NCBI RefSeq assembly: GCF_001421745.1
Contig: NZ_LMKW01000009.1
Span: 467,132-531,131, forward strand
DNA length: 64,000 bases
Source: Sphingomonas sp. Leaf230
GTDB lineage: Bacteria > Pseudomonadota > Alphaproteobacteria > Sphingomonadales > Sphingomonadaceae
Direction of reading: 5' to 3'
This document shows, piece after piece, positions 30,537 to 38,277 of the stretch (the first letter of the stretch is position 1; the number at the start of each line of letters is the position of its first letter). Under the pieces are notes generated by a model. It did not search any database and was not told the DNA's origin. It saw nothing but the letters and a program-made list of their open reading frames with translations. The position numbers and the translations under genes were made by a program.

Positions 30537-30672
30537 CCTCGCCCCTGCGGGGAGAGGGAAGGGGCCCGCCGCACTTGCGGTGGGAAGGGAGAGGGGAATT
30601 GGCGCGCGCTCGCCCCTCCCAACTCCCCCTCATCCGACGCTAGCGCGCCACCTTCTCCCCGCGGGGAGAAGG
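30537..30672. repeat. Paired palindromic element, GGGGAGAGGGAAGGGGCC family
   Basis: CCCTCGCCCCTGCGGGGAGA on the left is inverted as CTTCTCCCCGCGGGGAGAAG on the right. The middle holds GGGCCCGCCGCACTTGCGGTGGG. The same architecture recurs at 51884-52030. Confidence 0.75.
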
Positions 30673-30677
30673 ATAAA

Positions 30678-31334
30678 TCACCTAATCGGCGAGTTCGGAT
30701 CCAACCGCATATCCAGATACTTGTCCACGCTCCCCATCAACTCGGGCATCTCGTGCTCGAAGAAATGGTTCGCCTTCGGGATTGTATCATGATGGATCGT
30801 GATATGCTTCTGCGTCCGCAGCTTATCCACCAGCTTCTGCGTCGCCCCAGGCGTCGCGACCTCGTCGGCCTCGCCCTGGATGATGATCCCGCTCGAAGGG
30901 CAGGGCGCCAGGAACGTGAAGTCGTACAAATTCGCCGGCGGTGCCACCGAGATGAACCCGCGGATTTCCGGACGGCGCATCAGCAGCTGCATGCCGATCC
31001 ACGCGCCGAAGCTGACGCCGGCGATCCAGGTCGTCTGCGCCTCGGGGTGGAAGCTCTGCACCCAATCGAGCGCGCTCGCCGCATCGCTCAGTTCGCCGAC
31101 GCCGTTGTCGAACACGCCCTGGCTCTTGCCGACGCCACGGAAGTTGAACCGCAAGGTCGCGAAGCCACGCCGCTGGAAGGTCTTGTAGAGCTGCTGCACG
31201 ATCGCGTTGTTCATCGTCCCGCCGGCCGACGGATGCGGGTGCAGGATCATCGCGACGGGTGCGCGCGGACGTGGGCCCGGCGCAAAACGACCTTCGAGAC
31301 GGCCTTCGGGACCGGGGAAAATGACTTCTGGCAT
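30678..31334 (-). CDS. Alpha/beta-hydrolase of the COG2945/dienelactone-hydrolase type
   Basis: This 218-residue cytoplasmic protein has the compact hydrolase fold of the COG2945 group: MILHPHPSAGGTMNN near the start, FNFRGVGKSQG, nucleophile serine in AGVSFGAWIG, acid in QGEADEVATP and histidine in KANHFFEHEM. The substrate is unknown. The ATG at 31334 gives the family-typical MPEVIFPGPEG start; the long in-frame extension upstream runs antisense through the next gene. It is divergent from the cysteine desulfurase pair. Confidence 0.88.
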   Translation of the reverse strand: MPEVIFPGPEGRLEGRFAPGPRPRAPVAMILHPHPSAGGTMNNAIVQQLYKTFQRRGFATLRFNFRGVGKSQGVFDNGVGELSDAASALDWVQSFHPEAQTTWIAGVSFGAWIGMQLLMRRPEIRGFISVAPPANLYDFTFLAPCPSSGIIIQGEADEVATPGATQKLVDKLRTQKHITIHHDTIPKANHFFEHEMPELMGSVDKYLDMRLDPNSPIR

Positions 31335-31415
31335 AGGCACTCGCGAGCTGGGATACGCACTCGGGTGGAGTGCCGGAATATGAACGCTATATAGGGTTCG
31401 AGCCCCTTTTCGCAA

Positions 31416-32459
31416 TTGGAACCGACCCTGCCTGCTCACGCACCCCGCATCTACCTCGATCACGCCGCCACTACGCCGATGCGCCCCGAGGCCGTCGCGG
31501 CGGTTGGCGAGGGCATGGCGCGCTGGGCGAACCCGTCCTCGCCGCATGCCGAGGGACGCGCGGCGCGGGCTGCGCTGGAGGGTGCGCGTAAGCGGATCGC
31601 GAGGGCGCTGGACTGGCCCCATCACGTGATCCTGACGAGCGGCGCGAGCGAGTCCACAGCGCTGGCGTTGCGGGGGCGTCCAGGTGTTGCGGTGGCTGCG
31701 GTCGAGCATGACGCGGTGCTCCGGGCGGCCGAACAGCCCATGATGCTGGAAGTCGACGCAGGCGGTATCGTTGCAAACGGGGAGGGCGCCCAGACGATCG
31801 CACTTCAATCCGCGAACAGCGAAACCGGCGTTCTTCAGGATCGCCCCACCGGCCTCTGGATAGCCGATTGTTCGCAGACCGCCGGCAAGCTCCCGCTGCC
31901 CGAAGCGGACATGATCATCGTCTCCGCGCACAAGCTCGGCGGCCCTCCCGGCATCGGCGCGCTGCTAGTCCGCGACCTCGGTCTGCTCGACCCGACCGGC
32001 GGGCAGGAGCGCGGCTATCGCGGCGGCACCGAGAACCTGCCCGGCGCGCTCGGGTTCGCCGCCGCGCTCGAATCGCCTCGCGACTGGTTCGCCGACATGG
32101 CCGACCTTCGCGCCGAACTCGACGAAGCCATCTTGGCGAGCGGCGGCGAGATCGTTGCGCAAAACTCCCCCCGCATCCCCACGATCGCCTCCTACCGCAT
32201 GCCCGGCGTCAGTTCCGCCGCCCAACTGATCCGCCTCGATATGGCCGGGTTCGCCGTATCGGCCGGCAGTGCGTGCTCGTCGGGCAGCATGCGCCCCAGC
32301 CACGTCCTCGCCGCGATGGGCTATCCCCCCGAAGCCGCCGCCGAAGTCGTCCGCGTCAGCTTCGGCTGGACCACGACACCGGACGACGTTGCGAAGTTCG
32401 CCGAAGCCTGGACGCGCATTGCGGCGGACATAAAGCGCCCCGCGAGACTGGGGGCATGA
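31416..32459 (+). CDS. Cysteine desulfurase-like PLP enzyme, first of a tandem pair
   Basis: This 347-residue protein is a NifS/IscS-type fold-type I PLP enzyme: YLDHAATTPMRPEAV at the start, TSGASESTALAL, His in AVEHDAVLRA, QSANSETGV, PLP-stacking region WIADCSQ, Schiff-base lysine in SAHKLGGPPGIGAL and the persulfide-forming cysteine in GSACSSGS. It removes sulfur from cysteine for Fe-S or other cofactor assembly. The apparent start is a TTG at 31416 with no strong ribosome binding site. It is shorter than classic IscS. Its stop overlaps the start of a second desulfurase (ATGA). Confidence 0.9.
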   Translation: MEPTLPAHAPRIYLDHAATTPMRPEAVAAVGEGMARWANPSSPHAEGRAARAALEGARKRIARALDWPHHVILTSGASESTALALRGRPGVAVAAVEHDAVLRAAEQPMMLEVDAGGIVANGEGAQTIALQSANSETGVLQDRPTGLWIADCSQTAGKLPLPEADMIIVSAHKLGGPPGIGALLVRDLGLLDPTGGQERGYRGGTENLPGALGFAAALESPRDWFADMADLRAELDEAILASGGEIVAQNSPRIPTIASYRMPGVSSAAQLIRLDMAGFAVSAGSACSSGSMRPSHVLAAMGYPPEAAAEVVRVSFGWTTTPDDVAKFAEAWTRIAADIKRPARLGA

Positions 32460-33544
32460 CCTACCTCGACTACCAGGCAACCACCCCCCTCGCGCCAGAA
32501 GCGCTCGCGGCAATGCTCCCCTGGCTCGAATCACAGCACGCCAACCCGCATTCCCCACACCGCGAAGGCCGCCGCGCCAAAGCGGCGGTTGAAGTCGCGC
32601 GCGATCAGATTGCGGCGCTGCTCCCCCCGGGCGGCCGCGTTGCGTTCACCAGCGGTGCGACCGAGGCGCTGAACTGGGCCATCAAGGGAACCGCACCCGG
32701 CGATATCGTGACGATCGGCACCGAACACGCTGCTGTGCTCGACAGTGTTGCGGCGCTCGAGAGTGATAAGCGTGTCGTGACCCGGCTGCCGGTCAGCGCA
32801 AATGGCATCGTCAAATACGATGCGGCATTTGATGTAGCGATGCCCGGCGTTTCGTTGATTGCCGCCATGTTGGTCAACAACGAGATCGGGGTGGTCCAGC
32901 CGATTGAGGACCTAAGCGTGTTGGCCGATTTTGCCGGTGCGCCTTTGCTCTGCGACGCTGTCCAAGGGTTCGGACGCGTTCCGATCCCATCTGGCTGCGA
33001 TCTGATTGCCATCTCAGCTCACAAAATTCACGGCCCCAAAGGCATCGGCGCACTCTGGATCCGCGATGGCGTCGACCTCGCCCCACTGATGCACGGCGGC
33101 GGGCAGGAAGCTCCGGGCCGCTCCGGCACGCTATCACCAGCACTCTGCGCAGGTTTCGGCGTCGCCGCACAACTCATGGCCGAGCGCAAGGACGAGGACG
33201 CCGCGCACATCGACCGCCTCTGGTCGCTCGCGCTCGACCGCCTTGGCCCCGGCTGGACGATCAACGGCTCGACCGAACATCGCTACCACGGCAACCTCAA
33301 CCTCCGCCGCGCAAACCTCGACGTGAACCGCCTGATGTCCGACCTCCGCGACATCGCCTTCTCCGCCGGGTCCGCCTGCGCAAGCGGATCGGGCCGCTCC
33401 AGCCACGTCCTCCGCGCGATCGGCCTCACCGAAGCACAGGCGCGGTCCAGCATCCGCCTCGGCTTCGGCCGCTACACCACCGAAACCGAACTCCGCGACG
33501 CGGTCGATGCGATCGTTGCCGCAACCGAGGCGCAATGGCCATGA
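32456..33544 (+). CDS. Cysteine desulfurase, second of a tandem pair
   Basis: This 362-residue enzyme has its own full active site: YLDYQATTPLAPEAL, FTSGATEALNWAIKG, GTEHAAVLDSV, LVNNEIGVVQP, LCDAVQGFGRVP, the PLP lysine in SAHKIHGPKGIGALW and the catalytic cysteine in GSACASGSGRSSH. It is clearly diverged from the preceding protein rather than a recent duplicate. The ATG at 32456 overlaps the upstream stop; the longer reading from 31868 is an out-of-frame shadow. It is followed by a ferredoxin gene that overlaps its end, so the three probably form one operon. Confidence 0.93.
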   Translation: MTYLDYQATTPLAPEALAAMLPWLESQHANPHSPHREGRRAKAAVEVARDQIAALLPPGGRVAFTSGATEALNWAIKGTAPGDIVTIGTEHAAVLDSVAALESDKRVVTRLPVSANGIVKYDAAFDVAMPGVSLIAAMLVNNEIGVVQPIEDLSVLADFAGAPLLCDAVQGFGRVPIPSGCDLIAISAHKIHGPKGIGALWIRDGVDLAPLMHGGGQEAPGRSGTLSPALCAGFGVAAQLMAERKDEDAAHIDRLWSLALDRLGPGWTINGSTEHRYHGNLNLRRANLDVNRLMSDLRDIAFSAGSACASGSGRSSHVLRAIGLTEAQARSSIRLGFGRYTTETELRDAVDAIVAATEAQWP

Positions 33545-33846
33545 TCGTCCGCTTCATCGCCCGCGACGGCACCGCAACGACGACCGCCGCAACCCCCGGC
33601 GACCGCCTGCTGGACGCCGCACAGGCGCATAACCAGCCGCTCGAAGGCACCTGCGAAGGCCAGCTCGCCTGCGCGACCTGCCACGTGATCATTGACCCCA
33701 CCGACTTCGCCCGCCTGCCGCCAGCGAGCGAGGACGAGGAGGACATGCTCGATCTCGCGCCCAATGCGACGCGCACCAGTCGTCTCGCCTGCCAGATCCG
33801 CCTCACCGAAGCGCTCGACGGCTTGACCGTCCGCATCCCGGAATAA
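33535..33846 (+). CDS. [2Fe-2S] ferredoxin, ISC/adrenodoxin type
   Basis: This 103-residue electron carrier has the adrenodoxin-like cysteine spacing: Cys40, Cys46, Cys49 in GTCEGQLACATCHV and Cys86 in RLACQIRL. Such ferredoxins give electrons to Fe-S assembly or to P450s; the two desulfurases in front favour Fe-S assembly. ATG codons at 33535 (GAGG 4 nt upstream) and 33541 (ATGA overlap with the desulfurase stop) are both possible, differing by two residues. Confidence 0.92.
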   Translation: MAMIVRFIARDGTATTTAATPGDRLLDAAQAHNQPLEGTCEGQLACATCHVIIDPTDFARLPPASEDEEDMLDLAPNATRTSRLACQIRLTEALDGLTVRIPE

Positions 33847-33958
33847 ACGACAGCAAAGCTTACAGGAAGACAACGGCCGGTTCAGGGAACGTGCACGGCC
33901 GGGAGCGGATTATCCCCTCATCGCCTCAATGTACGAGGTTTTGAGAGGAGTACCGGAC

Positions 33959-34300
33959 ATGAAGATCATCGCAATGTTCGCCGCTGGCGCGCTGGGCGCG
34001 GGAACGCTGTTCGCCGCGGCACCCGCCGATGCGCAACGCCACGGCTGGGACGGCCCCCGCGGCGGTGGCGGCTGGCACGACGACCGCGGACGGCATGGCA
34101 ATCGCGGCTGGCGCGGCGACCGTGGCTGGCGCGGTGGAGATCGTGGCTATCGTGGCTATGGCGGCGGGTATCGCGGCGATCACGGCTACCGAGGCGGCGG
34201 CTACGGCTATCGTGGACCTCGCGGATACGGCCGCTCGCGCGTCGTCTGCCGGATTGAGCGTGGCTATTACGGCCCGGTTCGTCGCTGCTTCCGCCGCTAG
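33959..34300 (+). CDS. Secreted Gly/Arg/Tyr-rich repeat protein
   Basis: This 113-residue precursor has a signal peptide (MKIIAMFAAGALGAGTLFAAAPADA). The mature part is rich in Gly, Arg, Tyr and Trp in irregular RGDRGWRG / GYRGGGYGYRG repeats, ending in a short segment with two cysteines (VVCRIERGYYGPVRRCFRR). It is probably periplasmic or exported; function unknown. GAGAGGAG is well placed before the ATG. A second small exported basic protein follows 81 bp downstream, so they may be functionally related. Confidence 0.8.
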   Translation: MKIIAMFAAGALGAGTLFAAAPADAQRHGWDGPRGGGGWHDDRGRHGNRGWRGDRGWRGGDRGYRGYGGGYRGDHGYRGGGYGYRGPRGYGRSRVVCRIERGYYGPVRRCFRR

Positions 34301-34381
34301 TACGGAACCGTAACGAACGCCTTTAGTTTGATAACATAGGTTGCAGGGCTCGGGAGGGCCCACACCCAAAAGGAGAGTATC

Positions 34382-34621
34382 ATGAAGTTGTTCACCATTG
34401 CTGCCGCCGGTCTCGTCGCACTGACCGGCCTTGCCCCCGTCGGCATCGCCGCTGAAGCCTCCGCACAACGCACCGTCGTCCACGAGCGCACCGTCGTTCG
34501 CCACGACGATCGCCGTCCCGGCTATCGTCGTCATGCCGTGCGCACGCGCCAGGTCTGCCGCAACGTCTATCGCAACCATCATCGTCAGCGCGTCTGCCGC
34601 ACGGTCCGCGTCAGCCGCTGA
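34382..34621 (+). CDS. Small secreted basic protein
   Basis: This 79-residue precursor has a signal peptide (KLFTIAAAGLVALTGLAPVGIA, cleavage near AEASA) and a mature part of about 50 residues that is very rich in Arg and His, with two cysteines (QVCRNVY, QRVCRTV). AAAAGGAGAG precedes the ATG. Function unknown. GGAAC at 34304 with GTT 16-17 bp later is a weak EcfG-like promoter lacking the -10 C. Confidence 0.78.
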   Translation: MKLFTIAAAGLVALTGLAPVGIAAEASAQRTVVHERTVVRHDDRRPGYRRHAVRTRQVCRNVYRNHHRQRVCRTVRVSR

Positions 34622-34679
34622 TCGAATAGCCGCGATTACTAAAGCGGCTTGATCATCCCGCCCGACCCCGCCATATGCG

Positions 34680-34778
34680 CCGCGGGAGTCGGGCGGACGT
34701 GGTCGTCGCCAACTTGGTCAGATCCGGAAGGAAGCAGCCACAACGACTAAGCCACGGGTCGTCCCGGCTCCCACCGCG
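34680..34778 (+). ncRNA. ffs: Signal recognition particle RNA, small bacterial type
   Basis: The conserved SRP domain IV reads GGTCAGATCCGGAAGGAAGC near 34716-34735, the near-invariant Ffh-binding loop. The flanks pair (GGGAGTCGGGCGGACGTGG with CCACGGGTCGTCCCGGCTCCC), giving a single long hairpin of about 95-100 nt. Ends are estimated from pairing. It lies upstream of dnaX, its usual place in many bacteria. The rest of the 485-bp gap (34779-35106) holds a short ACATGTCG-CGACATGT hairpin and no gene that I can support. Confidence 0.93.
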
Positions 34779-35106
34779 AACATGTCGTTCCGACATGTGA
34801 GCGCGGCCAGCGGCGCGGGAGCGCCGTCTGACGATGCGGCTAGGCCGCAGCGCACTTCTAAACTTCTCAGCTAACCAGTCACTCAAGCGCAATCGGGTCG
34901 AAACCACGCCCGATGTTCCTGCAACGTTCCAAACCATTATCCTACGCCGCGGCGTTGTGGCATAAGCCGCGCATGACCGGCATTGCCCACATCACAGGTT
35001 CCGACAATCCACTCGCCAGCCTCCGGGCACGTCGAAGTGCACACCCTTCCCAGCGTGTGAACTTTGTGAACTTCCGACCCCTTCGACAGCACGCGCAGCA
35101 CCCGCT

Positions 35107-36819
35107 ATGACGACCACAATGTCAGATTCCTTCGACTTGGGCGAACCCCCGCAGCCGGCTAAAACACCGGATGCTCCCGCCTACCGCGTGCTTGCTCGCA
35201 AATATCGTCCGCAGACCTTTTCCGAGCTGATCGGGCAGGACGCGATGGTCCAGACGCTGGGCAACGCGATCAAGCGCGACCGGCTCGCGCACGCCTTCCT
35301 GATGACCGGCGTCCGCGGCGTGGGGAAAACATCGACCGCGCGCCTGATCGCGAAGGCGCTCAATTGCATCGGCCCTGACGGCGACGGTGGCCCGACGATC
35401 GACCCCTGCGGCGTCTGCGAACCCTGCCGCGCGATCGCCGAGGGCCGCCATATCGACGTGATCGAGATGGACGCCGCAAGCCACACCGGCGTCGACGACG
35501 TCCGCGAGATCATCGACGCGTCGCGCTATTCGGCGGTCACCGCGCGCTTCAAGATTTACATCATCGACGAAGTCCACATGCTGTCGAAGAACGCGTTCAA
35601 CGCGCTGCTGAAGACGCTGGAGGAGCCACCTCCCCATGTGAAATTCCTGTTCGCGACCACAGAAGTGAACAAGGTGCCGGTGACGGTCCTCTCGCGCTGC
35701 CAGCGCTTCGACCTGCGCCGGATTTCCGCCGAACAACTGTCGAGGCATTTCGCCTGGGTGTCGGCGGAAGAAGGCGTCGTCGCCGATCCCGAGGCGCTGA
35801 TGCTGATCGCACGCGCCGCGGAAGGCTCCGCGCGTGACGGCCTCTCGATCCTCGACCAGGCGATCGCGCATGCGGGGCTCGAAGGCGGCGGCGTGACGGC
35901 CGACGCGGTACGCCAGATGCTTGGCCTGTCCGATCGCGGCGCGGTGCGTGACCTGTTGACCCTGATCCTCGCCGGCGACGGGGCAGGAGCGCTCGCCTCG
36001 ATGCGCCGTCAATATGATTACGGCGTCGATCCGCTGTCGGTGCTCCTATCGCTGCTCGAGACCGTCCACGGCATCACGCTGACCAAGGTCGGCACGCCGG
36101 CGGACGCCGCGCAGCCGATGGAGGAGCGTGCGGCACGCGAGGAATGGGCGGCATCGCTTGGCTATCCCGCGCTGCACCGCCTGTGGCAGCTGTTCCTCAA
36201 GGGCCATGACGAGGTCGCTAAGGCCGCGCTGCCGATCGAAGCCGCGGAGATGGCGCTGTTGCGCGCGATCTACGCGTCTACGCTGCCCGATCCCGGCGAA
36301 CTCGCCCGCCAGATCGCCAGCGGTGCGACCCCCGCGGCTGCACCATCGTCACCGCCGCTGCCGTCACCTGCACCCCCGTCCGGCGAAGCGCCGCCCTGGA
36401 ACGCTGGATCCGCTGCGAAGGCGCCTGAGCCGGTCGCGACCGGACCGATCCTGCCGCCGACGTTCGAAGCGCTGGTCGATCTGCTCGACGAATCAGGCGG
36501 CCTCGCGATTGCCGCGCGCCTTCGTCACGGCGCACGCGTCGTCAGTTACACGCCGCCCGAATTCGTCCTCAGCGGCAGTCGCCCGGTTTCGGCCGACACG
36601 CTTGCCGAACTTAATACGCTGTTGAAGAGCGTGACGCGGACCACGTGGAAAGTGTCGATCGTCGACGCTCCCGGTGAGCCGACGCTGCGTGAGGCGCAGG
36701 ACGCCGCCGATGCCGCGGTGCGCCAGGCTATTCTCGAATCCCCCATCATGAAGGCCGCGGTGGCAGCGTTTCCCGACGCCCAGCTCGAATCGTGGCCAGG
36801 TCAAAGGAGCAACGCATGA
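35107..36819 (+). CDS. dnaX: DNA polymerase III subunits gamma/tau
   Basis: This 570-residue clamp-loader ATPase has the AAA+ core: YRVLARKYRPQTFSELIGQ, Walker A TGVRGVGKTS at ~68-76, four zinc cysteines around CGVCEPC, the Walker B/DEVH region IIDEVHMLSK, and sensor residues ATTEVNKVPVTVLSRCQRFDLRR. After about residue 370 comes a Pro/Ala-rich linker, then the tau-specific C-terminal domain that contacts the polymerase. I see no A-rich slippery site for making a short gamma form. Its stop overlaps ybaB (ATGA). No strong ribosome binding site precedes the ATG at 35107; an ATG at 35119 is an alternative. Confidence 0.97.
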   Translation: MTTTMSDSFDLGEPPQPAKTPDAPAYRVLARKYRPQTFSELIGQDAMVQTLGNAIKRDRLAHAFLMTGVRGVGKTSTARLIAKALNCIGPDGDGGPTIDPCGVCEPCRAIAEGRHIDVIEMDAASHTGVDDVREIIDASRYSAVTARFKIYIIDEVHMLSKNAFNALLKTLEEPPPHVKFLFATTEVNKVPVTVLSRCQRFDLRRISAEQLSRHFAWVSAEEGVVADPEALMLIARAAEGSARDGLSILDQAIAHAGLEGGGVTADAVRQMLGLSDRGAVRDLLTLILAGDGAGALASMRRQYDYGVDPLSVLLSLLETVHGITLTKVGTPADAAQPMEERAAREEWAASLGYPALHRLWQLFLKGHDEVAKAALPIEAAEMALLRAIYASTLPDPGELARQIASGATPAAAPSSPPLPSPAPPSGEAPPWNAGSAAKAPEPVATGPILPPTFEALVDLLDESGGLAIAARLRHGARVVSYTPPEFVLSGSRPVSADTLAELNTLLKSVTRTTWKVSIVDAPGEPTLREAQDAADAAVRQAILESPIMKAAVAAFPDAQLESWPGQRSNA

Positions 36820-37139
36820 AGAATATCGATGAAATCCTCGCCATGGCGCAGAACGTCCAAAGCGAGATGGAAAAGGCGCAGGCCAATCTCGACACGATCG
36901 AGGTCGAGGGCGCGTCCGGCGGCGGGCTCGTCAAGATCAAGGCCTCCGCCAAGGGCCGCATCATCAACATCGCAATCGACGATTCGCTGATGCAGGTGAG
37001 CGAGAAGCAGATGCTCGAGGATCTGCTGACGGCGGCGTTCAACGACGCACGCGCCAAGGCGGATGCGGTCTCGGGTAGCGAGATGTCGAAGATGACGAGC
37101 GGCCTGCAGCTTCCGCCGGGCTTCAAGCTTCCGTTCTGA
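36816..37139 (+). CDS. ybaB: YbaB/EbfC nucleoid-associated protein
   Basis: This 107-residue DNA-binding protein has the family pattern MKNIDEILAMAQNVQSEMEK, EVEGASGGGLVKIKASAKG, and a C-terminal LPPGFKLPF. It forms tweezer-like dimers that coat DNA, and it is coupled to dnaX across bacteria as here (ATGA overlap, AAGGAG upstream of the ATG at 36816). Confidence 0.97.
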   Translation: MKNIDEILAMAQNVQSEMEKAQANLDTIEVEGASGGGLVKIKASAKGRIINIAIDDSLMQVSEKQMLEDLLTAAFNDARAKADAVSGSEMSKMTSGLQLPPGFKLPF

Positions 37140-37164
37140 ACCAAATCGGGTTCGTTTCGGCGCG

Positions 37165-37190
37165 GGAACAATCGTTCTTCGGCCGGCGTT
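37165..37190 (+). promoter_or_regulatory. EcfG-type general-stress promoter
   Basis: GGAAC at 37165-37169 and CGTT at 37187-37190 are 17 bp apart, the second clear EcfG-type promoter in the window. It is 29 bp before the ATG of the single-helix membrane protein. Confidence 0.7.
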
Positions 37191-37219
37191 GCGCTCTCCA
37201 GTAATCAGGGAGAGTCACA

Positions 37220-37462
37220 ATGGCCGAAGAGCGTATCGTCGAAACCCCGACCACCCATACCACCGTTATCGAGCGCCGCAGCGGCGGTGGCGGCACGCTG
37301 ATCGCCGTCGTGCTCCTGATCGCGGTACTGATCGGTGGGTTCTACCTGTTCAGCCGCCAGGGCGCGCAGAACAGCAAGGATGCCGCGATCACGTCAGCGG
37401 CGAAGAGCGTCGGCAGTGCAGCCGACAAGGCCGGCGGCGCAGTCGAGAAGTCGACGCAGTAA
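37220..37462 (+). CDS. Small single-helix membrane protein, probable stress gene
   Basis: This 80-residue protein has a cytoplasmic N-terminus (MAEERIVETPTTHTT), one transmembrane helix (~26-45, TLIAVVLLIAVLIGGFYLF) and an Ala/Lys/Ser-rich tail that could form an amphipathic helix (SAADKAGGAVEKSTQ). The family is unknown to me. CAGGGAGAG precedes the ATG, and an EcfG promoter lies in front, so general stress induction is likely. Confidence 0.8.
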   Translation: MAEERIVETPTTHTTVIERRSGGGGTLIAVVLLIAVLIGGFYLFSRQGAQNSKDAAITSAAKSVGSAADKAGGAVEKSTQ

Positions 37463-37469
37463 ACCGGAA

Positions 37470-37524
37470 TGTTTCCCCGCGAAGGCGGGGACCGAGACTG
37501 GGCTTCCGCCTTCGCGGGAGAACA
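37470..37524. repeat. Palindromic element, TTCTCCCGCGAAGGCGGGA family
   Basis: TGTTTCCCCGCGAAGGCGGG is inverted as TTCCGCCTTCGCGGGAGAAC. It lies directly after the single-helix protein gene and before mtgA, which converges on it. Confidence 0.8.
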
Positions 37525-37593
37525 AGGGAGTGGGAAGGGCAGTTGCAACACCCGATCTGTCAGGCCGGAACAAGTCCGGGGTGACGGAATGGG

Positions 37594-38268
37594 TCAGGAT
37601 CGCAGGCAACTGTCCAACCCATCGTTCCGAACTACAGAAACCCGCCGCGACAGCGTATTCCCATGCTTCCGCACGAAACCATGAGGATCGATCGCAGCCC
37701 GCTTCTTGGGCAATGGCAAGACGGCGGCAATCCGCCCCGCCTCGGTCGGCGAAAGCCGCGAAGCGTCGTGATTGAAATACCGGATCGCCCCGGCGTTCGC
37801 GCCGTACGTCCCGATCCCGGTCTCGGCGATGTTGAGATACACCTCCATGATCCGCCGCTTCCCCCACAGCGTCTCGATCAGCACGGTGAAATACGCCTCG
37901 AACGCCTTCCGCACATACCCGCCCCCCTGGAACAGGAACGCGTTCTTCGCGGTCTGCTGGCTGATTGTCGAGCCGCCGCGGATCCGCCCGCCCTGCGCAT
38001 TGCGCGCCGCAGCCCCCGCCATGGCCTTGAAATCGAAGCCGTGATGCGAACAGAACCGCGAGTCCTCGCCAGCGATCGCCGCGCGCGCCATGTCCGGGTC
38101 CATCTCCGATAGCGGCATCCAGTCCTTGGTCACACCGTGCCCGTTGATGACATCGCCCATCATCGTCCAGGTGAACGGCACCGGCACGAAGCGATAGATG
38201 CCGACCCACGCGACCGTGATCAGGACGAAGGCGAAGACGATCTTGGCGGCGATGCGGATAAGGCCCAT
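37594..38268 (-). CDS. mtgA: Monofunctional peptidoglycan glycosyltransferase
   Basis: This 224-residue GT51 enzyme polymerises lipid II into glycan strands. It has one N-terminal transmembrane helix (~5-25) and the family motifs: catalytic Glu in AAIAGEDSRFCSHHGFD, RGGSTISQQTAKN, KAFEAYFTVLIETLWGKRRIMEVYLN. There is no transpeptidase domain. It starts 9 bp after the stop of the broken amine oxidase gene and is probably co-transcribed with it and rpoH. Confidence 0.95.
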   Translation of the reverse strand: MGLIRIAAKIVFAFVLITVAWVGIYRFVPVPFTWTMMGDVINGHGVTKDWMPLSEMDPDMARAAIAGEDSRFCSHHGFDFKAMAGAAARNAQGGRIRGGSTISQQTAKNAFLFQGGGYVRKAFEAYFTVLIETLWGKRRIMEVYLNIAETGIGTYGANAGAIRYFNHDASRLSPTEAGRIAAVLPLPKKRAAIDPHGFVRKHGNTLSRRVSVVRNDGLDSCLRS

Positions 38269-38277
38269 CGCCGCTCC

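Noticed and set aside
30678..31931. 417-codon version of the COG2945 hydrolase
   Set aside because: The first ~199 residues run antisense to the cysteine desulfurase and have no family similarity; the start at 31334 is the family one.
34781..34799. Hairpin ACATGTCG-TTC-CGACATGT after ffs as a terminator
   Set aside because: No T-run follows and the position fits only loosely; it may simply be part of the ffs 3' region.
34974..35110. 45-codon reading frame (65 from 34913) whose stop overlaps the dnaX start as ATGA
   Set aside because: No ribosome binding site, atypical composition and no known leader peptide for dnaX; the overlap could be chance. Conservation in relatives would change this.
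35107..36819. Programmed frameshift producing a short DnaX gamma form
   Set aside because: No A-rich slippery run with a following stop is visible in this GC-rich gene.
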